Source: Clostridia bacterium
GTDB taxonomy: Bacteria > Bacillota > Clostridia > Caldicoprobacterales > Caldicoprobacteraceae
DNA: 64,000 nucleotides
Assembly: GCA_017577715.1 (NCBI GenBank)
Contig: PKRC01000005.1
Coordinates: 1 to 64,000 of the forward strand
Direction of reading: 5' to 3'
The notes beneath the pieces were generated by a model. The model was not told the origin of the DNA and did no database searches. It saw only the letters and a list, made by a program, of their open reading frames with translations. This document shows positions 16,340 to 23,901 of the stretch, piece by piece. The translations under genes and the position numbers were made by a program. How positions within the stretch are numbered: position 1 is the stretch's first letter; every line of letters begins with the position of its first letter.

Positions 16340-17671
16340 TCACTCCTGCCTTTCTGTTTCTTTTCTCCCTCCCGGAATCTTTTCGGAAAGCACAATCATC
16401 TCCTGCGCAAGCTGTTTTACTTTTTCCCTCAATTTAAAGATGCAGTCCATCTCAGAAGCGTAACCTCTCACTATGTCCTCTGCCAAAGTTCGACAGCTGG
16501 GCGAACCGCAGGAACCGCAATCAAGTCCTGGCAGGGTTTCGTATATCCTCTTTATGGTTTCCATCTTCTTCATGGCTTCCACTATATCGTCATCCAACTT
16601 CATAACGGGTTTGGGCAGTATCTTTTCGCTAAACCGCCACTGTATCTTTGGCGCAACCGCTTGTAAAGCATCTTCGGGCACCGGTTTGCCCCTTGCCTTT
16701 TCTGCCAGCTTCCTTATGCGGTTTTTAGCTACAAATCCGTTTTCAACCGTAAGCGGGCCGCCTACGCACCCTCCGGGACAGGCCAGGCCTTCAAAATACT
16801 CCAAGTCGGTCAGCTTTTCATCCTCTATCTCTTCCAGCACTCGTATGACATTCTGTATGCCGTCCACCGCCAGGTAACTATCAATCCCTAGCGAGGCGCA
16901 TGCTCCTCCCGAGTTGGCCCAGCCCACCCCAAATGGCGATGCTATTTGGACAACCTCTTCGTCTTTCAGCTTGCTTAGCTGATTATAGAGCGGGCCGTAT
17001 ATCTCCTGGATGGAAATAGCGCCATCGACTGAAGACTTTTTCCTGCCTACCGGGTTACGAATGCTGGTCATCTTGGCTGCGCAAGGCGTAATGAAAAACA
17101 CTCCCACATCTTCGGGCTTTACACCACATTTTTCACAAAATTCCATCCGTGCAAGCTGTGCAGCAATCTCCATAGGCGAATCAACGTCTACTATATTGTC
17201 TATCAACTCGGGAAAACGTACCTGAATGAGCCTAACAATAGCGGGACATGCTGAAGATATGAAAGGCCTTTTACGTTGTGGGTCCTTAAGCGCCTCTTTA
17301 ACAAAAGCTGTCACATAATCTGCTCCTCTGGCAACCTCATACACGTAGTCAAAACCAATTTTTTTAAGGGCTATCAGAATTGCATTCGGATCTACCATGT
17401 CCTTGAACTGCCCATACAAAGTTGGAGCCGGCAGCGCTATGCGGTATCGAAATCTCTCTATAGAGGATAAAGGGTCTGTAACGGCTACTTTTGCATGATA
17501 GGGACATACCCTTATGCACTCCCCGCAGTCTATACACCTCTCTGCAATTATCCTGGCCTTGCCATCCCTCACCCTTATGGCTTCGGTAGGGCATCTTTTT
17601 ATACAGTTGGTACATCCCCTGCACTTGTCCTTCCTCAAGGTAACCGAATGATAATATTCCTTCAATTCCAT
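16340..17671 (-). CDS. Sensory-type (group C/D, HydS-like) [FeFe] hydrogenase
   Basis: The 443-aa protein has two 4Fe-4S sites (Cys17/20/23/27 and 46/49/52/56), an H-cluster domain and a C-terminal CxxCx4C...C iron-sulfur module (Cys385/388/393/410). The four H-cluster cysteines are present (Cys142, 197, 298, 302), but the first motif reads SSACP instead of TSCCP. Ala141 thus replaces the proton-relay cysteine, as published for HydS-like sensory enzymes. The 2Fe-2S domain and C-terminal accessory helix of HydA are missing. The gene is flanked by regulators (RsbW-like ATPase, two DRTGG proteins), which supports sensing of H2 or redox state over bulk turnover. The ATG at 17671 overlaps the preceding stop (TGATG). 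Confidence 0.88.
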   Translation of the reverse strand: MELKEYYHSVTLRKDKCRGCTNCIKRCPTEAIRVRDGKARIIAERCIDCGECIRVCPYHAKVAVTDPLSSIERFRYRIALPAPTLYGQFKDMVDPNAILIALKKIGFDYVYEVARGADYVTAFVKEALKDPQRKRPFISSACPAIVRLIQVRFPELIDNIVDVDSPMEIAAQLARMEFCEKCGVKPEDVGVFFITPCAAKMTSIRNPVGRKKSSVDGAISIQEIYGPLYNQLSKLKDEEVVQIASPFGVGWANSGGACASLGIDSYLAVDGIQNVIRVLEEIEDEKLTDLEYFEGLACPGGCVGGPLTVENGFVAKNRIRKLAEKARGKPVPEDALQAVAPKIQWRFSEKILPKPVMKLDDDIVEAMKKMETIKRIYETLPGLDCGSCGSPSCRTLAEDIVRGYASEMDCIFKLREKVKQLAQEMIVLSEKIPGGRKETERQE

Positions 17672-18111
17672 CACCCTGCTTTTATGTCAAAATACATCTC
17701 CAGGAGCGTTCCCTTTCCCACACTGGATTGGATGTTTAACCGATCAGCACAGCGTTTAATGTTGGGAAGCCCCATCCCCGCACCAAACCCCAACTCTCTA
17801 GCTATCTCTGGTGCTGTAGAGTACCCCTCCTGCATGGCCAAAGCTATATCCGGGATGCCAGGACCCCTATCCTCGGCCGTCACGATAATGGATTGAGGGG
17901 TTACCTTAAGCCTCATCTCTCCACCCACTGAATGTATTATCAAATTCATCTCAGCCTCATAGGCCGCTATGGTAACCCGCCGAGTCAGAGCGGGATCAAT
18001 CCCCAGCTGCTTCAATATCTTCTTTATTTGGCTGGAAGCCTCCCCCGCTGAAGCAAAATCCCAGGCTTTAATGCGGAATACCTGTTCAATGGAATAATAG
18101 CCGTCCTTCAT
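17671..18111 (-). CDS. RsbW/SpoIIAB-like anti-sigma-type ATPase
   Basis: The 146-aa protein is a GHKL ATPase: N-terminal FRIKAWDFASAGEASSQIKKILKQLG, N box VTIAAYEAEMNLIIHS, G1 box AEDRGPGIPD, and G2 box GFGAGMGLPNIKRCAD. It fits switch-protein kinase/anti-sigma factors of the RsbW/SpoIIAB group. ATG 18111 follows the DRTGG stop by one base and has GAGGGA upstream; a longer in-frame start exists at 18171. Its stop overlaps the start of the sensory hydrogenase, so the two are translated together. No sigma factor or STAS antagonist is present in the window, so its target is open. Confidence 0.85.
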   Translation of the reverse strand: MKDGYYSIEQVFRIKAWDFASAGEASSQIKKILKQLGIDPALTRRVTIAAYEAEMNLIIHSVGGEMRLKVTPQSIIVTAEDRGPGIPDIALAMQEGYSTAPEIARELGFGAGMGLPNIKRCADRLNIQSSVGKGTLLEMYFDIKAG

Positions 18112-18112
18112 A

Positions 18113-18466
18113 TCATGATTCCCTCGTACAGCCAGGTAATCCCGCACTGTATAGCCTTCCACATGCCTCATACATGGTATATTGTGTGGCTAGCACCGCA
18201 ATTCCCATATTTCTGGCCATATCCACCACTTCATCGGCAGGCATTCGACCGCCCACAAACACTATGGCAGTAACCTCCAGAAATTCAGCCATCTTAATGA
18301 CATGAGCATTGGTGAGACCAGTAAGCAATATGGTTTGATTTTTCACATAGGATAATATATCGCTCATGAGATCTGATGCGCAGGCCGAAAATACTTCTCT
18401 GTCTAGCAACTCTTGGCCTGCTAAGACAGTAGCATTAAGCAAATTGCATATCTCCTGTATTTTCAA
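18113..18466 (-). CDS. DRTGG-domain protein (upstream copy)
   Basis: The 117-aa protein is a DRTGG-type domain similar to the one at 15977-16333: NATVLAGQELLDREVFSACASDLMSDILSYV, then LTGLTNAHVIKMAEFLEVTAIVFVGGRMPADEVVDMA and IAVLATQYTMYEACGRLY. The start is TTG at 18466, with GGAGG ten bases upstream. It is the second gene of the operon that begins with the SPOR protein and continues into the RsbW-like ATPase. Two copies bracketing the ATPase and hydrogenase suggest two parts of one signalling complex. Confidence 0.8.
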   Translation of the reverse strand: MKIQEICNLLNATVLAGQELLDREVFSACASDLMSDILSYVKNQTILLTGLTNAHVIKMAEFLEVTAIVFVGGRMPADEVVDMARNMGIAVLATQYTMYEACGRLYSAGLPGCTRES

Positions 18467-18481
18467 ATTACTGGATCCTCC

Positions 18482-19405
18482 TTATTCGCCGGTTATGCTA
18501 TCTATATACTGCTTGTACCTGCAAACCATATCAATATAAGTATACTTTATTTTTGACGAATTGGCTACCCTGTCCGAAACATTTCCTTCAAATATTTTGC
18601 TTAAGCTTTCGATGCCTTCTTGATAAAGCCGCTGAAGACCAGCCAATACATGGTTGCTCTCCTGTGTGGCCGAATACGCTTTGAGCTGCTCAAGGATAGA
18701 GTCAAACTCGTCAATGGTGACTTCTATGCCCTTTTTGGCATCCTCTACCGATATGGCCGAAGTATCCAGTTTTTTCACCATGTCTTCCAAAGCCTTGGTT
18801 CTATCAATCCAAGTTGAAAAAGCAGTTTTGATGCTGCTCACTTTTTCTGCAGAGGCGGTTATCTCCATATTCACGCCGGGCACCAAAATGGAATATATCT
18901 GACTTTCTATCCCCTCCTCTCCCAGCTGCTGCTTTACCTTTTGGGCATCATCCTGGGAAGCATACCCCATAGCCAAAACGCGAAAATACTTATCATATAA
19001 AATATACCCTGCAGCTCCTTTCGCTTGAATTTCTCGAGCAGCCGCTTCAGCATTTTCTTTACTTGTGAAGGCGCCCAGCTGTATGGCATACAGATTAAAA
19101 GGGTCTATGTTAAGCTGTTCCGTCACCTTCTGGATGGAATCAGAGCTTCCATTGGGGCTTTCATCAGAAGAGCCATCGCCTCCATCGGGAACAGTAAGAT
19201 GGGTATCAGGTACTTCAACGGATGCATTGTCTTGGCCCTGGTTAGTATCGGCAACGTCGTCCAAAAAGGATGTAATTATCCGGCTTATAAAATTGCCAGC
19301 TGCACCGGCTGATCCTATATATAAAGCCAAAAACAGTAAAAGCCCCAAAAAGAGTACCCAAGTGTAACGCCGCCGGTTTCTCCTCCTTAACCGTGAGTAA
19401 CGCAT
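18482..19405 (-). CDS. SPOR-domain membrane protein
   Basis: The 307-aa protein has a basic start (RYSRLRRRNRRRYT), one transmembrane segment (WVLFLGLLLFLALYIGSAG), an acidic, low-complexity linker (about 45-95), a SPOR-like domain (YAIQLGAFTSKENAEAAAREI, then YFRVLAMGYASQDDAQKVKQQL) and a helical C-terminal region. SPOR domains bind denuded peptidoglycan, so the protein is probably anchored in the membrane and faces the wall. It is the first gene of the DRTGG/sensory hydrogenase operon, only 15 bases from the next gene. Whether it works with that system or merely shares the promoter is unknown. Confidence 0.8.
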   Translation of the reverse strand: MRYSRLRRRNRRRYTWVLFLGLLLFLALYIGSAGAAGNFISRIITSFLDDVADTNQGQDNASVEVPDTHLTVPDGGDGSSDESPNGSSDSIQKVTEQLNIDPFNLYAIQLGAFTSKENAEAAAREIQAKGAAGYILYDKYFRVLAMGYASQDDAQKVKQQLGEEGIESQIYSILVPGVNMEITASAEKVSSIKTAFSTWIDRTKALEDMVKKLDTSAISVEDAKKGIEVTIDEFDSILEQLKAYSATQESNHVLAGLQRLYQEGIESLSKIFEGNVSDRVANSSKIKYTYIDMVCRYKQYIDSITGE

Positions 19406-19530
19406 AAGGATTCCTCCTTTGATTTAAAATCCCAAGATAAATTTATACTTACTTATATCTATGGCAGGTCCACCTGATTTATGATAAAATGATACCCAGA
19501 ACTTTCTATTATGATGGATGGAGGTAAGCC

Positions 19531-20286
19531 ATGAAATATCACATCGACACCATTCCCGTATGGGATGCCTATCATCAAGGAGGAGAATGCCCCTTATGCA
19601 ACCTGGAAAACAGGATAGAGATAAGTTACGTTGAATCCTTTCTTGGCGGCTCGGTAATGGAACCCGATACCCGGATAGAGGTCAATAAAACCGGGTTTTG
19701 CCCTCACCACTTTCAATTGCTGTATGACGCTCAAAATCGTTTGGGCCTGGCTTTGATGACCCATACCCATCTCAAAGAGTTTATGGAGAAATTCCAGCAG
19801 CGTTGCAATGGGGTTTTAAAAGCAAGTAAAGCCATGGGCGCCTTCGCACTGAGCAACCTAATCAAAGGAAAAAAAGATATGCAACAGCTTACAGTCCAAT
19901 TTGAGGAATGGCTTAACGCGCAGCATCATCAGTGCATAATCTGCAACCGGATGTCAAATACCATGAACCGATATGCCTATACAATTCTCTATCTGTGGGA
20001 TACAGATAAGGAGTTCAAAAAAATTTTTGAGTCTTCAAAGGGCTTTTGCCTTAAACACCTGGCCCTGACCATAAAAATAGCCAGAGAAACCTTGCCTTCG
20101 AATAAACAAGCTCTCTGGCTGTCCGATGTAATTCCGCTACAGATCAGGTCCTTTCATAACCTGGAGCAGGAACTGTCCCAGTTCATCAACAAATTCGACT
20201 ACCGCAATCAGGACAAACCCTTAGGAAGCGCAAAGGACTCGCTTGCCCGTACCATACAAAAGCTCACAGGAAGATTTATGGACTGA
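19531..20286 (+). CDS. DUF6062-family protein
   Basis: The 251-aa protein has two CxxC pairs with His partners (CPLCNLENRIE at 20-30, CPHHF near 56, CIICNRMSN near 136, GFCLKHL near 174), the pattern of DUF6062 proteins from Firmicutes. These look like zinc or iron-sulfur ligands. No catalytic motif is recognised. It is a single plus-strand gene, divergent from the SPOR operon, with GGAGG six bases before the ATG. It ends 20 bases from the convergent dCMP deaminase gene. Function unknown. Confidence 0.75.
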   Translation: MKYHIDTIPVWDAYHQGGECPLCNLENRIEISYVESFLGGSVMEPDTRIEVNKTGFCPHHFQLLYDAQNRLGLALMTHTHLKEFMEKFQQRCNGVLKASKAMGAFALSNLIKGKKDMQQLTVQFEEWLNAQHHQCIICNRMSNTMNRYAYTILYLWDTDKEFKKIFESSKGFCLKHLALTIKIARETLPSNKQALWLSDVIPLQIRSFHNLEQELSQFINKFDYRNQDKPLGSAKDSLARTIQKLTGRFMD

Positions 20287-20306
20287 TATCGGCCAGTGAA
20301 GAATGA

Positions 20307-20756
20307 TCACTCCTGATACTGTTCCAGGCTTACGCCAACCGCTGTCAGTATGTGCACAGCCAACTCATCCGGATAAGGGTGTTTATACACAACCCTCTTT
20401 ATGCCGCTATTGATTATGAGCTTGGCGCATATGACGCATGGCTGGTGGGTACAGTACATGGTGGCGCCATCAACCGATATTCCCATCTTGGCCGCTTGCG
20501 CAATGGCATTTTGTTCGGCATGAACCGCATAGCAGTACTCGTGATGGGTTCCGGAAGGTATGTTTGCCTTTCTCCTTAAACACTCTCCTTTTTCAACGCA
20601 GCTGGTATATCCCGAAGGAGCGCCGTTGTAACCGGTGGTCAAAATGCGTTTATTCTTTACAATGACCGCCCCTATTTTCCTGTTGGGCTGATAACAGCTA
20701 GACCAATTGGCAATAAGCTCTGCTACCTCCATAAACCTCTTATCCCACTTATCCAC
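20307..20756 (-). CDS. dCMP deaminase (ComEB-like)
   Basis: The 149-aa enzyme converts dCMP to dUMP for thymidylate supply. It shows the cytidine-deaminase zinc signature: HAEQNAIAQAA for the catalytic His-Ala-Glu, and CTHQPCVICAKLIINSGI for the PCxxC ligands. The start is a GTG with GAGGAGGG upstream. It is monocistronic. The gene is convergent with the DUF6062 gene and has a gap of about 400 bases to groES, which runs the other way. Confidence 0.93.
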   Translation of the reverse strand: MDKWDKRFMEVAELIANWSSCYQPNRKIGAVIVKNKRILTTGYNGAPSGYTSCVEKGECLRRKANIPSGTHHEYCYAVHAEQNAIAQAAKMGISVDGATMYCTHQPCVICAKLIINSGIKRVVYKHPYPDELAVHILTAVGVSLEQYQE

Positions 20757-21036
20757 AAGATACCCTCCTCAAACGATTCCTATAAAATATATTCTACTTA
20801 CAACTATTTGGCATTTCAACTTCAGTCCAAAGATATTTGTGATTTTTTGTCAGGTTGTGCAAATAAGTCCAAGGGTACGGTATTGAAAAGACAGAGTTAG
20901 GCGGTATAGGATATATAGTCCTCATGGGAAAATTTAAAAATCATATCTATTTTTAGATATAACAAGCAAAAAGATGATTTGTTGCTTTATTTTCCAAATT
21001 CCAAACTATTTAACCAAAATTCATTTACAACAGTAT
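20757..21036. other. Intergenic region between dCMP deaminase and groES
   Basis: This divergent region holds the minus-strand promoter of the dCMP deaminase gene, not clearly resolved, and the upstream part of the groES promoter. It is AT-rich. No ORF with a ribosome site, RNA gene or repeat was recognised. Confidence 0.5.
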
Positions 21037-21103
21037 TTGCCATACCCCTATCTTTTATATAAACTATTTACTGTGATTAGCACTCACCAACGATGAGTGC
21101 TAA
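21037..21103 (+). promoter_or_regulatory. groES promoter with CIRCE operator (HrcA site)
   Basis: A perfect CIRCE element, TTAGCACTC-N9-GAGTGCTAA, spans 21077-21103. Upstream, TTGCCA (21037-21042) is followed by TATAAA (21058-21063, spacing 15) or TAAACT (21060-21065, spacing 17). This places CIRCE just after the start point, the usual position for HrcA repression of groESL, relieved by heat. Confidence 0.92.
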
Positions 21104-21164
21104 TATAATGTAGAAACTGTCTCGAGGGCCAATAAAAAACATAACTAAAAAGGAGGGTAACGCT

Positions 21165-21449
21165 ATGAAATTAAGACCCTTGGGCGATAGGGTTGTAATC
21201 AAAGCCTTGGAGAGCGAAGAAACCACAAAGGGCGGTATCGTGTTGCCCAGTTCTGCAAAAGAGAAGCCTCAGATGGCTGAGGTGATTGCTGTAGGTCCTG
21301 GTGGTATGGTTGACGGCAAAGAGATCAAAATGGAGGTAAAGGTAGGCGACAAGGTCATCTATTCCAAATATGCCGGAACCGAAGTAAAGCTGGACGATGA
21401 AGAATACATAATCGTTCGTCAAAGCGATATATTGGCAGTAGTTGAATAA
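21165..21449 (+). CDS. groES: Co-chaperonin GroES
   Basis: The 94-aa protein is full length: LRPLGDRVVIKALESEETTKGGIVLPSSAKEKPQ with the mobile loop at about 17-33, the roof loop VGPGGMVDGK, and the C-terminal beta strand VGDKVIYSKYAGTEVKLDDEEYIIVRQSDILAVVE. It caps GroEL during protein folding. AGGAGGG precedes the ATG, CIRCE lies upstream, and groEL follows after 26 bases. Confidence 0.98.
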   Translation: MKLRPLGDRVVIKALESEETTKGGIVLPSSAKEKPQMAEVIAVGPGGMVDGKEIKMEVKVGDKVIYSKYAGTEVKLDDEEYIIVRQSDILAVVE

Positions 21450-21475
21450 AAAATGATAAGGAGGAGGTAATACAT

Positions 21476-23092
21476 ATGGCCAAACAGCTTGTATACGGCG
21501 AAGAAGCCAGAAGAGCGATAGAGCGCGGCGTTAACAAATTGGCCGATACCGTAAAGATTACCTTGGGCCCCAAAGGGCGTAACGTGGTACTGGAGAAAAA
21601 GTACGGCTCTCCGCAGATCGTGAACGACGGCGTAACCATCGCCAAGGAAATTGAGCTGGAAGATCCATATGAGAATATGGGCGCCCAGCTGGTCAGGGAG
21701 GTAGCCAGCAAGACAAACGATGTGGCTGGTGACGGTACCACCACAGCAACGGTTCTAGCGCAAGCCATCATCCGCGAAGGGCTAAAGAATGTAGCAGCTG
21801 GAGCTAACCCAATGTTGATAAAGAGAGGCATTCAAAGAGCAGTAGATGCGGCCGTTGAAGGCCTCAAAAAGCTGAGCAAACCCATTGAGAGTAAAGAGGC
21901 TATTGCCCAAGTTGCTTCCATTTCCGCCGGCGATGAGACCATTGGTCAGTTAATTGCCGATGCCATGGACAAAGTTGGCAAGGACGGCGTCATCACCGTT
22001 GAAGAATCCAAATCGTTGACCACCGAAGTAGAGATCGTGGAAGGAATGCAGTTTGACAGGGGATACATCTCCCCCTACATGGTAACCGATACAGAAAAGA
22101 TGGTAGCAGAGCTCGACGAACCGCTCATCTTGATCACAGACAAGAAGATCAGCAACGTACAAGACCTGTTGCCGATACTCGAACAAGTGGTACAGCAAGG
22201 GAGGAAGCTATTGATCATCGCTGAGGACATTGAAGGTGAGGCCCTAGCGACACTGGTGGTCAATAAGCTGAGAGGTACCCTCATCAGCGTAGGCGTAAAG
22301 GCTCCCGGATTCGGTGACAGGCGCAAAGCCATGCTGCAGGATATCGCTATCCTGACAGGCGGTACCGTGATTTCCGAGGAGGTAGGTCTCACCCTCAAGG
22401 AAGCCACCATCGACATGCTGGGCCGTGCCACTAGAGTAACTGTTGACAAGGAGAACACCACCATCGTAGGTGGCGCTGGCGATCCGAAAGAGATCAAGAA
22501 TCGCATAGCTTCCATAAAGGCCCAGATTGAGGAGACCACCTCTGACTATGACAGGGAGAAATTGCAGGAGCGACTCGCTAAGCTGGCCGGCGGCGTAGCA
22601 GTGATCAAAGTTGGTGCTGCTACTGAGACCGAAATGAAAGAGAAGAAGCTGAGGATCGAGGACGCCCTCAACGCTACTAGGGCAGCTGTTGAAGAAGGAA
22701 TTGTTCCCGGCGGCGGCGTAGCTCTTGTCAAAGTCATAGAAGAAGTAGAGAAGCTTCAGGCTGAAGGCGATGAGCTGACGGGCATCAATATCGTAAAGCG
22801 CGCCTTAGAAGAGCCGCTTCGCCAGATCGCCATCAACGCCGGTATGGAAGGCTCTGTGGTAGCTGAAAAAGTCAAAGCTAACCCCGACAAGAATTTCGGC
22901 TTTGACGCGTTGAAAGGCGAATACGGCGATATGGTGGCCAAGGGTATCATCGATCCCACCAAGGTTACCAGGTCGGCATTGCAAAACGCAGCTAGCGTAG
23001 CAGCTATGGTTCTCACCACCGAGAGCTTGGTGGCCGAGATACCCGAGAAAGAACCGGCAATGCCCGGCGGCAAGAGTCCAGATATGTATTGA
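21476..23092 (+). CDS. groEL: Chaperonin GroEL
   Basis: The 538-aa protein is a canonical type I chaperonin: AKQLVYGEEARRAIERGVNKLADTVKITLGPKGRNVVLEKK, the ATP motif GDGTTTATVLA (Asp86 region), the apical domain and the equatorial GGGVAL near 414. The tail ends PGGKSPDMY, without the long GGM repeat of many bacteria. It is co-transcribed with groES under CIRCE control and ends in a strong terminator. Confidence 0.98.
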   Translation: MAKQLVYGEEARRAIERGVNKLADTVKITLGPKGRNVVLEKKYGSPQIVNDGVTIAKEIELEDPYENMGAQLVREVASKTNDVAGDGTTTATVLAQAIIREGLKNVAAGANPMLIKRGIQRAVDAAVEGLKKLSKPIESKEAIAQVASISAGDETIGQLIADAMDKVGKDGVITVEESKSLTTEVEIVEGMQFDRGYISPYMVTDTEKMVAELDEPLILITDKKISNVQDLLPILEQVVQQGRKLLIIAEDIEGEALATLVVNKLRGTLISVGVKAPGFGDRRKAMLQDIAILTGGTVISEEVGLTLKEATIDMLGRATRVTVDKENTTIVGGAGDPKEIKNRIASIKAQIEETTSDYDREKLQERLAKLAGGVAVIKVGAATETEMKEKKLRIEDALNATRAAVEEGIVPGGGVALVKVIEEVEKLQAEGDELTGINIVKRALEEPLRQIAINAGMEGSVVAEKVKANPDKNFGFDALKGEYGDMVAKGIIDPTKVTRSALQNAASVAAMVLTTESLVAEIPEKEPAMPGGKSPDMY

Positions 23093-23094
23093 TG

Positions 23095-23131
23095 AAAAAG
23101 CGGTTGCTTTTCAAGCAACCGCTTTTTATTT
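23095..23131 (+). terminator. Terminator of groESL
   Basis: A perfect stem of about 15 bp (AAAAAGCGGTTGCTT with its complement) around a 3-base loop ends in TTTTTATTTT. Because the A-tract side mirrors the T tract, it could also terminate the convergent DivIVA-like gene. Confidence 0.93.
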
Positions 23132-23146
23132 TATGATACGCTTATT

Positions 23147-23656
23147 TTACGATACGCTTAGCAGGCCAGTCTCTTCCCTTTCTTTAGCAGAGTCAATGTC
23201 TTCCTCTTCTCCAAAGATAGAATCGCTCAATTCTTTGGATTTGAGGTAATTGATTTCGGAATAGAAGTTCTCCATGAGAGTGCACACCATGTGTTCAAAC
23301 TCCAACAGTTGCCGTCGAATCTCCTTACACCTTGCTTTCCACTTATTTTTTTCCAACTCCAGCTGGTACATCTCTGCTGCAATTTTTTGACGTCCTTCTT
23401 CTATAATAGCCTGAGCCTTTTGTTCAGCTCGGACCAACGCTTTTGAAATATAAGCCTCCCTCTCAGAAAATTCCTCCAATTTCTTTTCTAGCTCTCTTAT
23501 TTGTGATTTTATCCTACTGTTTTCCTCCACAAGCTCCAGCATCCGTTCTTTCTTCTTGGAAAGCTCCTCCTCATAATCTCTGCGCATTTCAGAAATGTAT
23601 TGTTCTACCTGACGCCTGTTGTATCCCAGTATGGCAATGCTAAACATCCTCTTCAT
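23147..23656 (-). CDS. DivIVA-like coiled-coil protein
   Basis: The 169-aa protein starts MKRMFSIAILGYNRRQVEQYISEMRRDYEEEL, the DivIVA/GpsB-type N-terminal dimerisation module. Long heptad coiled coils follow from about residue 30 to 130, and an acidic tail. Such proteins bind curved membranes or guide cell-wall growth and division. The ATG at 23656 has GGGGGG nine bases upstream and gives a DivIVA-like start; an in-frame start at 23689 would add 11 residues. It is monocistronic between groESL and the VWA operon. Confidence 0.75.
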   Translation of the reverse strand: MKRMFSIAILGYNRRQVEQYISEMRRDYEEELSKKKERMLELVEENSRIKSQIRELEKKLEEFSEREAYISKALVRAEQKAQAIIEEGRQKIAAEMYQLELEKNKWKARCKEIRRQLLEFEHMVCTLMENFYSEINYLKSKELSDSIFGEEEDIDSAKEREETGLLSVS

Positions 23657-23873
23657 TTGTTCTAACCCCCCTTGGTAAATAATATACAACAGTTGTCCTG
23701 TAAATTTTGTAAATTTGTGGGGTCGAATAGCATCTTTTTATATCGATAATGCCGGAGCTCTAATACAAAAAACTACATAAGACTGATTTACACCTGAAGG
23801 AATTGAGCCGTTTTTTTCCGGCAACCGATGACATTGGGGGGATAGTGCATACCATTCCAGGAATCTTCGATCC

Positions 23874-23901
23874 AAGAGGCTGAAATTCGCTACAGCCTCT
23901 T
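23874..23901 (-). terminator. Hairpin at the end of the MoxR/VWA operon
   Basis: AAGAGGCTG and its complement CAGCCTCTT pair around a 10-base loop that includes the stop codon of the last VWA gene. No T tract follows on the minus strand, so this may protect the mRNA 3' end or be a weak terminator. Confidence 0.45.

Noticed and set aside
21171..22737. Antisense ORFs across groES and groEL
   Set aside because: They are long only because of codon bias in the real genes; they lack starts with ribosome sites.
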